Below, piece after piece: positions 18,272 through 25,653 of a stretch of DNA of 64,000 bases. The DNA is taken from positions 5,559,001-5,623,000 of the forward strand of contig NZ_JAPEMC010000001.1 in assembly GCF_026343115.1 (NCBI RefSeq), read 5' to 3'. Under the pieces are notes generated by a model. The model was not told the origin of the DNA. It saw nothing but the letters and a program-made list of their open reading frames with translations, and ran no database searches. The position numbers were made by a program, and so were the translations under genes. Numbering within the stretch: the first letter of the stretch is position 1; the number at the start of each line of letters is the position of its first letter. This stretch comes from Streptomyces sp. NBC_00102. Lineage in GTDB: Bacteria > Actinomycetota > Actinomycetes > Streptomycetales > Streptomycetaceae.

Positions 18272-19567
18272 CTACCGGCCCCGGGCCTCGGTACCCGCCT
18301 CCGCGGCAGTGTTCCGCGGTACCGGGCTCTGTGGGAGCTGCCAGCCGCCGCCGCGGTCCTCCTTCGACCACCGGGCGACCAGGCCGGGGACGTGCAGCTT
18401 GCAGGCCAGAGCGGTGGCGGACAGGAAGGCGTCGATCGCCCGCCGGGTCGTCGGCAGGCCTACGCGCAGGACGCGAGGGTTCACCTCGGCCTGGATCTCG
18501 TCGACGAAGGGCCGCAGCACGGTGTCGTAGTTCGCCAGCGCGGTCGGCAGGTCGTCCGGGTGCCGGTTGATCTCGCCGGCCAGGACGTAGGCGCCGACCA
18601 GACCGCCGGAGACGCCCATGCCGCTGTACGGGGAGGCACAGTGCGCGGCGTCGCCGGCCAGCACCACGCGGCCCTCGGACCAGGTGCCGGTGCGTACCTG
18701 GAGGATCTCCTGGGAGTAGAAGAAGGGGCTCTCCTTCATGCCCGCGACGAAACGTTCCGTCTGCCATCCCGCGTCGCGGAATCTGTCGGCCCAGAAATCC
18801 TGCCGGCGCTCGACGGGCTCCCGGTGGACCGCCGATGCCTCCTCGGACTCCTCCCGGAGCACGAAGTACACCTGCGTCTCGGTCGGGTTGTGACTGCGGC
18901 GCATGATCTGGCGGCCGCCCGGGACCATGTAGGTGTCCCGGACGTCGCTGTCGGAGGCGATGCGGGGGACGAACCAGTAGGCCATGTGGATGCCGACCCG
19001 CCAGTACGGGTCGGAGCCTTCCGGGAGGATCGCCCGCCGGATGCGTGAGCCCTGCCCGTCCGCGCCGACCAGGAGGTCGAACTCTCCGGTCGATCCGTCG
19101 GAGAACCGCGCGACGACCTTGTGCTCGTCCTGCTCGAAGCCGTCCACGCTCAGGCCGAAGACCTGACGCACGCCGCCTTTCGCCGCGTCGGCGAGTATGC
19201 GCACCAGATCCCCGCGCATGATCTCGTACTCGGACGTCAGGGTCTGCCGGCCCCGGCCGGAGGTGTTGGCCATGATCGTCGCCCTGGCCCGGCCGCGGGA
19301 GTCCACGAAGGCGACCCCCGGCTCGTCCACCAACTCGGCGCGGACCGCGTCGAGGAGCCCCATCCGCTCGATCGCCTCGATGCCCTGGCCGCGGAGGTCC
19401 ACCTGGGCGCCGGTGGACCGCAGGGCCGGGAAGCGTTCGGCGACGGTCACCCGGTGGCCGCCCCGGGCGAGCCAGTAGGCGACCGCCTGCCCCGCGACCC
19501 CGCCACCGGCGACCAGGATCCGCAGGACCCGTGCCCCCGATCCGCGCTCCATGGACGTCACGGTCAT
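18272..19567 (-). CDS. TetX-like FAD-dependent monooxygenase
   Basis: Group A flavoprotein monooxygenase of 431 residues. It shows the Rossmann FAD motif (LVAGGGVAGQAVAYWLARGG), a DG motif (LLVGADGQGSRIR) and the GD motif with downstream loop (LAGDAAHCASPYSGMGVSGG). The stretch TGAQVDLRGQGIEAIERMGLL followed by RGDLVRIL resembles tetracycline destructases of the TetX type. The start at 19567 has GAGG 8 bases upstream; the in-frame ATG at 19615 would run through both operator sites. It is divergent from a TetR-class repressor with tet-like operators between, so it is probably an inducible drug- or polyketide-modifying enzyme. Substrate is not provable here. Confidence 0.85.
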   Translation of the reverse strand: MTVTSMERGSGARVLRILVAGGGVAGQAVAYWLARGGHRVTVAERFPALRSTGAQVDLRGQGIEAIERMGLLDAVRAELVDEPGVAFVDSRGRARATIMANTSGRGRQTLTSEYEIMRGDLVRILADAAKGGVRQVFGLSVDGFEQDEHKVVARFSDGSTGEFDLLVGADGQGSRIRRAILPEGSDPYWRVGIHMAYWFVPRIASDSDVRDTYMVPGGRQIMRRSHNPTETQVYFVLREESEEASAVHREPVERRQDFWADRFRDAGWQTERFVAGMKESPFFYSQEILQVRTGTWSEGRVVLAGDAAHCASPYSGMGVSGGLVGAYVLAGEINRHPDDLPTALANYDTVLRPFVDEIQAEVNPRVLRVGLPTTRRAIDAFLSATALACKLHVPGLVARWSKEDRGGGWQLPQSPVPRNTAAEAGTEARGR

Positions 19568-19584
19568 GGCCGATACCTCAAAAT

Positions 19585-19597
19585 CTATCAGTGAATG
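19585..19597. promoter_or_regulatory. tetO-like operator, proximal to the monooxygenase
   Basis: CTATCAGTGAATG matches the tet operator core CTATCAGTGATAG of Tn10 at 11 of 13 positions; the left half-site is exact. It lies 18 bases before the monooxygenase ATG. Its centre is 31 bp from the centre of the second operator, close to the spacing of the two Tn10 operators. Confidence 0.6.
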
Positions 19598-19602
19598 GTT
19601 CT

Positions 19603-19644
19603 TCGCCAGAGTCATCTATCGGCGATAGATTGTCAACGTGACAA
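19603..19644 (+). promoter_or_regulatory. Divergent promoter region of tetR and the monooxygenase
   Basis: Rightward: TAGATT (19626-19631) sits 6 bases before the GTG of tetR, so this transcript is probably leaderless. Leftward: a perfect TTGACA is read on the minus strand at 19636-19631, with the 17-bp operator exactly filling the following spacer; the -10 (GACTCT) is poor. A further palindrome, TTGTCA-ACG-TGACAA (19630-19644), covers the tetR start. Confidence 0.5.
19614..19630. promoter_or_regulatory. tetO-like operator between the divergent promoters
   Basis: ATCTATCGGCGATAGAT is a palindrome with perfect 8-bp arms around one central base. Its core CTATCGGCGATAG keeps the CTATC/GATAG arms of the tet operator and changes only the inner A/T pair to G/C. 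It lies immediately upstream of tetR and occupies the spacer after the leftward TTGACA. Confidence 0.8.
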
Positions 19645-20261
19645 AGATGAACCGCGAGACCGTGGTCGCCGAGGCGCTCGGTCTGCTCGACGAAGTCGGA
19701 CTGGACGCTGTCAGTACCCGGCGGCTGGCGAAGCGGCTGGGCGTCGAGCAGCCCTCGCTCTACTGGCACTTCCGCACCAAGCGAGAACTCCTCGACGCCA
19801 TGGCGGCGGCCGCCATGGCGCCCCACGCGACTGCTCCGCTGCCCGAGCGCGGGGACGACTGGCGGGCCTGGTTCCTCGACAACACGCGCAGCTTCCGGCG
19901 TGCCCTGCTGGCGCGCCGCGACGGGGCGCGGCTGCATGCGGGCAGCACCCCCGTCGGTGACCTCGACCGGATTCGCCGCAAGATGGACTTCCTGACGGCT
20001 TCGGGCGTCCCGGAGCGGGACGCGCAGATGGCGATGCTGGCCGCGAGCCGCTTCACGGTCGGCAGTGTGCTGGAGGAGCAGGCGGACAGTGCCGCCGGCG
20101 CTACCGATGTGGCCGGTCCTTCCGGTGCCTCCGGTGCTTCCGGTGCTTCCGGGGAGGGTGCGGGGCTTCCGGCCGACGTGCCCGAGATCGGTCACGAGTC
20201 GGCCTTCGAGGCCGGGCTCGCCCTCATCCTCGACGGCCTCTCGCGCCGCACGGCGGAGTAG
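19638..20261 (+). CDS. TetR-class transcriptional repressor (tetracycline repressor-like)
   Basis: Helix-turn-helix repressor of 207 residues. Unlike most TetR-superfamily proteins it resembles TetR itself along its whole length. The DNA-reading segment LGVEQPSLYWHFRTKRELLDA keeps Gln38, Pro39, Tyr42 and His44. In the effector domain, SFRRALLARRDGARLH keeps Phe86 and the magnesium ligand His100, Asn82 is present, and the second metal-binding Glu is kept in FTVGSVLEEQ. His64 of TetR is Ala here. A Gly/Ala/Ser repeat is inserted near 155-170. It probably controls the divergent monooxygenase through the tetO-like sites. Confidence 0.9.
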   Translation: MTKMNRETVVAEALGLLDEVGLDAVSTRRLAKRLGVEQPSLYWHFRTKRELLDAMAAAAMAPHATAPLPERGDDWRAWFLDNTRSFRRALLARRDGARLHAGSTPVGDLDRIRRKMDFLTASGVPERDAQMAMLAASRFTVGSVLEEQADSAAGATDVAGPSGASGASGASGEGAGLPADVPEIGHESAFEAGLALILDGLSRRTAE

Positions 20262-20281
20262 GGCGCGGGTCGGGTCGCCCC

Positions 20282-20314
20282 CACCGGCCGCGCGGGGGCG
20301 CCGCGCGGCCGGTG
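20282..20314. terminator. Hairpin terminator after tetR
   Basis: Perfect 14-bp arms (CACCGGCCGCGCGG and complement) around a 5-base loop, 20 bases after the tetR stop. It opens the 355-base gap before recA. The gap also contains the recA promoter and SOS box; nothing else is recognised in it. Confidence 0.8.
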
Positions 20315-20450
20315 CTTCCGCCCGGGCTGCTCCATGACTTCGGTCACGGTCCTCCGGCGCCCGGAAGGTCCCGGTGTGCACCATGGGTGTGGCGGTATTC
20401 GGGGGTGCGAGGCCTTCCCCGGCCGTGGGCGGGCAGGCGGCGTGGTGCGC

Positions 20451-20480
20451 TTGACACCAAAATCGAACATCCATTCTCAT
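20451..20480 (+). promoter_or_regulatory. recA promoter
   Basis: TTGACA (20451-20456), an 18-base spacer and TCTCAT (20475-20480). The same arrangement, TTGACA-N18-TCTTAT-like, is the known recA promoter of other Streptomyces. The leader to the recA ATG is about 130 bases. Confidence 0.75.
20465..20476. promoter_or_regulatory. LexA (SOS) box of recA
   Basis: GAACATCCATTC differs from the Gram-positive SOS consensus GAAC-N4-GTTC at one base. It sits within the promoter spacer and touches the -10, where LexA would block RNA polymerase. LexA itself is encoded at 55.8 kb. Confidence 0.75.
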
Positions 20481-20616
20481 GGCATCCGGGTCCGGGTTTC
20501 CCGGGCTCGGCCGTGGAGTTATCCACAGGCCGGGAGGACGTCGAGGCCCATTGTCAGTGGCAGGGGTTAGCGTCTTTGACGTGAAGCGATCGACTCAAGC
20601 AAATCGGGTGGAACCC

Positions 20617-21756
20617 ATGGCAGGTAACGACCGCGAGAAGGCGCTGGACGCCGCTCTCGCACAAATCGAGCGCCAATTCGGCAAGGGCGCGGTCATGCGC
20701 CTCGGCGAGCGGCCGAACGAGCCCATCGAGGTGATCCCCACCGGGTCCACCGCGCTCGACGTGGCCCTCGGCGTCGGCGGTCTGCCGCGCGGCCGTGTGG
20801 TGGAGGTGTACGGCCCGGAGTCCTCCGGCAAGACGACCCTGACCCTGCACGCCGTGGCCAACGCGCAGCGGCTCGGCGGCCAGGTGGCGTTCATCGACGC
20901 CGAGCACGCGCTCGACCCGGAGTACGCCAAGAAGCTCGGCGTCGACATCGACAACCTGATCCTCTCCCAGCCGGACAACGGCGAGCAGGCGCTGGAAATC
21001 GTGGACATGCTGGTCCGCTCCGGCGCGCTCGACCTGATCGTCATCGACTCCGTGGCGGCCCTGGTGCCCCGTGCGGAGATCGAGGGCGAGATGGGTGATT
21101 CCCACGTGGGTCTCCAGGCCCGTCTGATGAGCCAGGCGCTCCGCAAGATCACCAGCGCGCTCAACCAGTCCAAGACCACCGCGATCTTCATCAACCAGCT
21201 CCGCGAGAAGATCGGCGTGATGTTCGGTTCGCCGGAGACCACGACCGGTGGCCGCGCGCTGAAGTTCTACGCCTCGGTGCGTCTGGACATCCGCCGCATC
21301 GAGACGCTCAAGGACGGCACCGACGCGGTCGGCAACCGTACCCGCGTCAAGGTCGTCAAGAACAAGGTCGCGCCGCCGTTCAAGCAGGCCGAGTTCGACA
21401 TCCTCTACGGCCAGGGCATCAGCCGCGAGGGCGGTCTGATCGACATGGGCGTGGAGCACGGCTTCGTCCGCAAGGCCGGCGCCTGGTACACGTACGAGGG
21501 CGACCAGCTCGGCCAGGGCAAGGAGAACGCCCGCAACTTCCTCAAGGACAACCCCGACCTCGCCAACGAGATCGAGAAGAAGATCCTGGAGAAGCTCGGC
21601 GTCGGAGTCCGCCCGGAGAGCGACGCTCCGGCGGCCGGTACGGACACGGCGGACGCCGCGACCGCAGGGGCGGCCGACAGCGCCGCGAAGCCGGCGACCA
21701 CGGCTGCGGCGGCCAAGGCCAAGGCCGCCAAGACCGCCGCGGCGGCCAAGAGCTAG
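20617..21756 (+). CDS. recA: Recombinase RecA
   Basis: Strand-exchange ATPase and co-protease for LexA cleavage. The 379-residue protein has Walker [10 protein letters not shown], Walker [11 protein letters not shown], the L2-region [19 protein letters not shown] and a lysine/alanine-rich C-terminal tail, typical of Streptomyces. The start is [27 protein letters not shown]; earlier in-frame codons from 20479 lie in the leader downstream of the promoter and are not conserved. recX follows after 4 bases. Confidence 0.99.
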   Translation: MAGNDREKALDAALAQIERQFGKGAVMRLGERPNEPIEVIPTGSTALDVALGVGGLPRGRVVEVYGPESSGKTTLTLHAVANAQRLGGQVAFIDAEHALDPEYAKKLGVDIDNLILSQPDNGEQALEIVDMLVRSGALDLIVIDSVAALVPRAEIEGEMGDSHVGLQARLMSQALRKITSALNQSKTTAIFINQLREKIGVMFGSPETTTGGRALKFYASVRLDIRRIETLKDGTDAVGNRTRVKVVKNKVAPPFKQAEFDILYGQGISREGGLIDMGVEHGFVRKAGAWYTYEGDQLGQGKENARNFLKDNPDLANEIEKKILEKLGVGVRPESDAPAAGTDTADAATAGAADSAAKPATTAAAAKAKAAKTAAAAKS

Positions 21757-21760
21757 TCCC

Positions 21761-22522
21761 GTGACGCGGCGTACGGAATGGTCCGAGCCGGCTCCCGGAT
21801 TCGGCGCGGAGCCCCACCCGTGGCAGGCGGGCGGCTTCGCGGACGGACCGGAGAGCGGGCCGGAGTCGGAGACCGAAGCGGAATTTCGTTCCGGAGCCCG
21901 TCGGGGGGCGGGCCCGGGGACGGGATTCGGCGGCGGTGCGGGATTCGGCGAGGGGGCGAGCCGTCGCTCCCGTTCCAGAAGCAGCGGCTCCCCTTCCTCG
22001 TCGAGGGCCGAGAAAGGGGAGCCGCGAGATCCGGTCGAGCAGGCGCGCAACATCTGTCTGCGCCTGCTCACCGGGACCCCGCGGACGCGCAAGCAGCTCG
22101 CGGACGCTCTGCGCAAGAGGGAGATCCCCGACGAGGCGGCAGAGGAGGTGCTCTCCCGCTTCGAGGACGTGGGCCTGATCGACGACGCGGCGTTCGCGGA
22201 CTCCTGGGTGGAGTCCAGGCACCACGGCCGGGGTCTGGCCCGCCGGGCGCTCGCCCGTGAGCTCCGCACGAAGGGCGTCGACTCCGCGGTGATCGACGAG
22301 GCGGTCGGGCAGCTCGACCCCGAGCGGGAAGAGGAGACCGCCCGCGAACTGGTCGAGCGAAAACTCCGCTCCACGCGAGGTCTCGACCGGGACAAGCGCC
22401 TGCGTCGCCTCGCGGGAATGCTCGCCCGCAAGGGATACGGAGAAGGCATGGCGCTGCGCGTGGTGCGTCAGGCGCTGGAGGCCGAGGGGGAAGACACCGA
22501 GGGCTTGGACGAGCCGTTCTGA
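21761..22522 (+). CDS. recX: RecA regulator RecX
   Basis: Modulator that binds and limits RecA filaments. The 253-residue protein has the three-helix RecX repeats in its C-terminal 165 residues (ARNICLRLLTGTPRTRKQLADALRKREIPDEAAEEVLSRF, FADSWVESRHHGRGLARRALARELRTKGV). The first 85 residues are a Gly/Glu/Arg-rich extension without recognisable fold. The GTG start is 4 bases after the recA stop, so the two are co-transcribed and read-through from recA sets its level. Confidence 0.93.
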   Translation: MTRRTEWSEPAPGFGAEPHPWQAGGFADGPESGPESETEAEFRSGARRGAGPGTGFGGGAGFGEGASRRSRSRSSGSPSSSRAEKGEPRDPVEQARNICLRLLTGTPRTRKQLADALRKREIPDEAAEEVLSRFEDVGLIDDAAFADSWVESRHHGRGLARRALARELRTKGVDSAVIDEAVGQLDPEREEETARELVERKLRSTRGLDRDKRLRRLAGMLARKGYGEGMALRVVRQALEAEGEDTEGLDEPF

Positions 22523-22539
22523 CCTGCCTCGCGGGGCGG

Positions 22540-22563
22540 ATCGTTGGTGGCATCGTTGGTGGC
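22540..22563. repeat. 12-bp tandem repeat beside the palindrome
   Basis: Two perfect copies of ATCGTTGGTGGC, 17 bases after recX, directly before the large palindrome. Confidence 0.85.
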
Positions 22564-22569
22564 TGTGTC

Positions 22570-22734
22570 CAGTGCCGCGTCAGCCAGGGTTTGCCCTGTC
22601 GCGACGCCCGGCACGCACTCTTGCCGCGCCGGCCGAAAGCCCGAGTACGTCCAGTACGGGGGCTTCCGGCCGACGCACCGAGAGCACGCACCTGACGCCG
22701 CTCCTTGGCGGGCAAACCTTGGCTGACGCGGCAC
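22570..22734. repeat. 165-base imperfect palindrome downstream of recX
   Basis: Outer arms of 26 bases (22570-22595 and 22709-22734, AGTGCCGCGTCAGCC... ) are complementary except for one position. Inside, the halves remain alignable up to the centre near 22652, where GTAC-GTCCA-GTAC forms the tip. No gene of believable quality lies in it. It could be a transcript-end hairpin, a non-autonomous mobile or REP-like element, or a structured RNA. Confidence 0.75.
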
Positions 22735-22757
22735 TAGCAGCCTTCGGGAGCGACGGC

Positions 22758-23480
22758 TCAGTGGCCGGCCAGAGAGGCGCGTCGGATGGTGGCGTCGATC
22801 AGGGCGAGAGCCTCGGAGGCGGTACGGCCGGGGGCCCGGTTCCAGGGGCCGATCAGATCGGTCCAGCCCTGCGAGCGCAGCTCCGTGATCATCCACGCCC
22901 CGGCCCGGTCCACGGTTTCGGCCGAGCCGTAGCCGAGACGGTGCGCCGTGAGCATGGCCCCGCACACGCAGCGGGCGCCGCGGGCGTCGCGCAGCCGGTA
23001 CGGCGTGTTCTGCCAGCCCCATTCCGTCAGGATCTGCCGCGCGTAGGCCAGGTGGACCGAGGGCCGTACGTCGCTCCGGCCGATGCGCCGCCAGGAGTGG
23101 AGCCGGTCCGGCAGCATCGCGCCGAGCCGTCCTGGCAGGCGTCGCTCGGCGGGGGAGGCGGCGGGCAGCGAGCGCAGGGAGTCCGCGATCAGTTGGTCGA
23201 CGGGAACGGAGAGCAGCCCGCGCCAGTGTTCCGGCGAGCGAGCCGGGAGCGTGTCGGCGGGACCCGTTCCGACGGGGGCGGCGGGACCGGTGTCGGCGGG
23301 GCGGAGCCGTACGGGTTCCGGGGCCGAGCGGGCCCACCCGGTCACGATCCGCTGCCAGGCATCCGATTCCTGCAGGCGGGACGCCTGGAGGTCGAGTCCG
23401 TCCGGGGTGAGGACGGGGGAGTCCAGGGAGTCCATGTCCATCAGCGCGCCATCTCCGTACACATCGGCCTCGTGGTGCAT
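22758..23480 (-). CDS. Conserved hypothetical protein (DUF6197-like C-terminus)
   Basis: Predicted soluble protein of 240 residues. The C-terminal half, with LAYARQILTEWGWQNTPYRL, a Cys pair in GARCVCGAMLTA and WNRAPGRTASEALALIDATI, resembles the DUF6197 family, which has no known activity. The N-terminus (MHHEADVYGDGALMDMDSLD) is acidic. The start is uncertain: ATG at 23438 is an alternative, and longer upstream readings are low-complexity Arg/Pro. It ends just after the palindromic element. Function unknown. Confidence 0.65.
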   Translation of the reverse strand: MHHEADVYGDGALMDMDSLDSPVLTPDGLDLQASRLQESDAWQRIVTGWARSAPEPVRLRPADTGPAAPVGTGPADTLPARSPEHWRGLLSVPVDQLIADSLRSLPAASPAERRLPGRLGAMLPDRLHSWRRIGRSDVRPSVHLAYARQILTEWGWQNTPYRLRDARGARCVCGAMLTAHRLGYGSAETVDRAGAWMITELRSQGWTDLIGPWNRAPGRTASEALALIDATIRRASLAGH

Positions 23481-23686
23481 GAGGCGAATGTCCGGCCTGC
23501 GCCGGGACCGCTCCACCGGGGAGCGGCCGTTCGGGTAGCTCCGGGGAAGGTGTGCCTGCGAACGGGGCCGGCGCGGGGTGGGCGTGCCTCGGAACGGGGC
23601 AGGCGACGGAGCGCGGCGCACCGAGGCGGGGTCGGGAACCCGACGGCAGCGGTGCGTGGGAGCGGCCCACCGGCGTCGGGTCGCTC

Positions 23687-24313
23687 TCAGGCCGAAGGGT
23701 CCACGTTCCAGACCATCGGCAGCTCGCCGTCACAGAAGACGCAGACGAAGTGGCTCTCGCGGACGATGTTGTGTTCCTGACAGCCGGGACAGCGACGGAA
23801 TATCACCTCGTGGGTGAAACCGTCCGACCGGGCGAGCTCCGCGCGGTCCAGCGCCCGTGCGACGGCGGGCCAGGAGCTGACATCGGGGCAGTAGCCGGTC
23901 GACTGGTTGCTGATGTGGTCCACGGTCCACCCGCCCGCATCGCGGGCGAAGCCGATCTCGCCCGCACTCAGTACGGCCTCCCCGCCGGCGCAGGCCACGT
24001 GTTCACTGCGGCGCGGGGCCAGTCGCAGCGCGCCGTCCCCGCCGACGACGAAGGTGAACGGCTCCCGCAGCTCCGACGCCGGGCGCAGGGTCACCCAGTC
24101 GCCGAAGGCGGCCGCCGAGGCGATCCGATGGCCGGAGCCGCGGTACAAGCCGCCTCCGGGCAGGCCGCCTCCGGGCAGGCCGCCTCCGGGCAGGCCGCCT
24201 CCGGACGAAACGCTTCCCGCTGGACCCCCGCCGGACGGACCGCCACCGGCCCGGGCCGGTGCCAACAGCCCGGGCGGCCCCACGTAGCGGTAACTCCGCG
24301 AGAACGCGTTCAC
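23687..24313 (-). CDS. Conserved hypothetical protein with C-terminal zinc ribbon
   Basis: The 208-residue protein begins MNAFSRSYRYVGPPGLLAP, then has a Gly/Pro linker made of LPGGG repeats. The middle contains a beta-rich segment (FGDWVTLRPASELREPFTFVV). The C-terminus has CPGCQEHNIV ... FVCVFCDGELPMVWN, a CxxC-x12-CxxC pattern that should bind zinc. The last block is reminiscent of actinobacterial hypothetical proteins near cysteine dioxygenase. It follows the rhodanese gene by 34 bases on the same strand and may share its transcript. Function unknown. Confidence 0.7.
   Translation of the reverse strand: MNAFSRSYRYVGPPGLLAPARAGGGPSGGGPAGSVSSGGGLPGGGLPGGGLPGGGLYRGSGHRIASAAAFGDWVTLRPASELREPFTFVVGGDGALRLAPRRSEHVACAGGEAVLSAGEIGFARDAGGWTVDHISNQSTGYCPDVSSWPAVARALDRAELARSDGFTHEVIFRRCPGCQEHNIVRESHFVCVFCDGELPMVWNVDPSA
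24150..24204. repeat. 15-bp tandem repeat coding LPGGG
   Basis: Three perfect copies of CCGCCTCCGGGCAGG plus a partial fourth, in frame in the linker of the zinc-ribbon protein. Confidence 0.9.
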
Positions 24314-24347
24314 GAGGAACCGGTCCTGGCGGGCGAGCGGGAGGCCG

Positions 24348-24785
24348 TCACGGAGAAGCGGCCACCACTGGAAGCCCGGCCGCCCGCCAGGCCTGGAAGC
24401 CGCCGGTCAGGTCGGTGGCGCGGGCCAGGCCCAGCCGGTGCAGGGAGGCCACCGCGAGACTGGAGGCGTACCCCTCGTTGCAGACGACCACGATCCGCAG
24501 GTCGTGGCCGACCGCCTGCGCCGCGCGGTGGCTGCCCCATGGGTCGAGCCGCCACTCCAGTTCGTTGCGTTCCACGACGAGCGCGCCCGGGATCAGGCCG
24601 TCGCGCTCGCGCAGCGCGGCGTAGCGGATGTCGACCAGCAGGGCGCCCTCGGCGGCCTCCGCGGCGGCTTCCTCCGGGCCGACCCGCTCGTAGCCTTCCC
24701 GCACGCGGTCGAGGAATTCATCGATGCCGACAGGCCCGGACGCGGGATCGCCACCCGTCGTGCGGACGGTGTGGTGCTCGCTCAC
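24348..24785 (-). CDS. Rhodanese-like sulfurtransferase domain protein
   Basis: Single-domain rhodanese of 145 residues, predicted cytoplasmic. The domain runs from ALLVDIRYAALRERDGLIPGALVV to the active-site loop VVVCNEGYASSLAV, where the Cys would carry a persulfide, and ends with LTGGFQAWRAAGLPV. Its GTG overlaps the stop of cysteine dioxygenase (GTGA) and has a GGAGG 8 bases upstream, so the pair is translationally coupled. The association suggests handling of sulfur released in cysteine catabolism. Confidence 0.88.
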   Translation of the reverse strand: MSEHHTVRTTGGDPASGPVGIDEFLDRVREGYERVGPEEAAAEAAEGALLVDIRYAALRERDGLIPGALVVERNELEWRLDPWGSHRAAQAVGHDLRIVVVCNEGYASSLAVASLHRLGLARATDLTGGFQAWRAAGLPVVAASP

Positions 24786-25480
24786 TGCCAGTCCTCCGGA
24801 ACCTCGGTCTGCTCCAGCCGCAGCACCGCTCCCGTGCGGCTGTAGCGGCGGATGCGGGGAAGCGGCGGGTAGTAGGCGTGTACGGAGACGGCGTGCTCGG
24901 TGGTGGATTCGTTCAGCACCTCGTGCACGTGGTGCCGGCCGAACGCCCGCCCCTGACCCGTCGTCAACTCTCGGCTCCGGTCGAGGTCTTCGGTCAGCTC
25001 CAGCGTCTTCCACCCGTCGGTGGGCAGCCGGGCGGCCAGCGAGTGCTCCTTCAGCGTCCCGGAAGCGGTCAGGAACGCGCCGACCGAGTCCGCGTGGTCG
25101 TGCCAGCCGGTTCCGGTACCCGGCGGCCATCCGATCAGCCAGGCCTCGCTGCCCGCGGGTCCCTCCAGCCGCACCCAGGTGCGGCCCTCCGGATCGAGTG
25201 GCAGAGAGGCGATCAACTCGGCGTCGGCCGCGGTCCGGCGGGCGAATGCGAGCAGCTCCGCCACGGTTGGAGCTGCCGGGTCCGTCCGGGCGGACGGTGC
25301 CGCCTCGGCGGGTACGGCCCCGGCGGGTACGGCCCCGGCGGGTACGGCCCCGGCGGGTACGGCCCCGGCGGGTACGGCCTCGACGGACACGTCATTGACG
25401 GACACGTCATTGACGGTGGCGAAAGGTGCCAGAGGCTCGAGGGAGGGCGCGGGCACGGGAGAAGCGGGAAGGGCAGACAC
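24782..25480 (-). CDS. Cysteine dioxygenase type I
   Basis: Non-heme iron enzyme that oxidises L-cysteine to cysteine sulfinate, the entry to cysteine catabolism. The cupin has the iron ligands His-x-His (GWHDHADSVGAF) and the third His in the GRHHVHEVLNES segment; the C-terminal VHAYYPPL carries the conserved Tyr region. The catalytic domain occupies about residues 65-232. The first 60 residues are an Ala/Val/Pro extension made of tandem repeats, unusual for the family. Start is GTG with AGGACGG upstream. It is preceded by a Cys-rich leader peptide and followed by a coupled rhodanese. Confidence 0.9.
   Translation of the reverse strand: MSALPASPVPAPSLEPLAPFATVNDVSVNDVSVEAVPAGAVPAGAVPAGAVPAGAVPAEAAPSARTDPAAPTVAELLAFARRTAADAELIASLPLDPEGRTWVRLEGPAGSEAWLIGWPPGTGTGWHDHADSVGAFLTASGTLKEHSLAARLPTDGWKTLELTEDLDRSRELTTGQGRAFGRHHVHEVLNESTTEHAVSVHAYYPPLPRIRRYSRTGAVLRLEQTEVPEDWQ
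25306..25411. repeat. 15-bp tandem repeats in the cysteine dioxygenase N-terminus
   Basis: Five copies of CGGCGGGTACGGCCC (25306-25380) code for the PAGAV repeat. A second 15-bp unit (GACGGACACGTCATT) is duplicated at 25382-25411. Both keep the frame. Confidence 0.9.
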
Positions 25481-25556
25481 GATGACCGTCCTGAGAGTTC
25501 GCGTGAGGGCGCGTACCGGTGCACGGGCGGCACCACGGCACGGCGGGGAAGGCGAG

Positions 25557-25646
25557 TCAGCAGGAAGGGCGACACACGCAGCCCGCGTAGCGGACGAGGT
25601 CCATGTGGACCCTCCGCCACAGGCGTACGCAGGTGTCGTCGGTCAT
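25557..25646 (-). CDS. Cysteine-rich leader peptide upstream of cysteine dioxygenase
   Basis: A 29-codon frame begins MTDDTCVRLWRRVHMDLV and ends GCVCRPSC, with four Cys codons, three of them in the last seven. The CVRLWRRVHMDLVRYAG core and Cys-rich end match small actinobacterial leader peptides annotated next to sulfur genes. It begins directly at the predicted transcription start (see promoter), so it would be leaderless. It ends 77 bases before the cysteine dioxygenase GTG. Translation through Cys codons could sense charged tRNA-Cys and control the downstream gene, as reported for leader ORFs in mycobacteria. Mechanism here is inferred. Confidence 0.75.
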   Translation of the reverse strand: MTDDTCVRLWRRVHMDLVRYAGCVCRPSC

Positions 25647-25653
25647 GTTCTGG

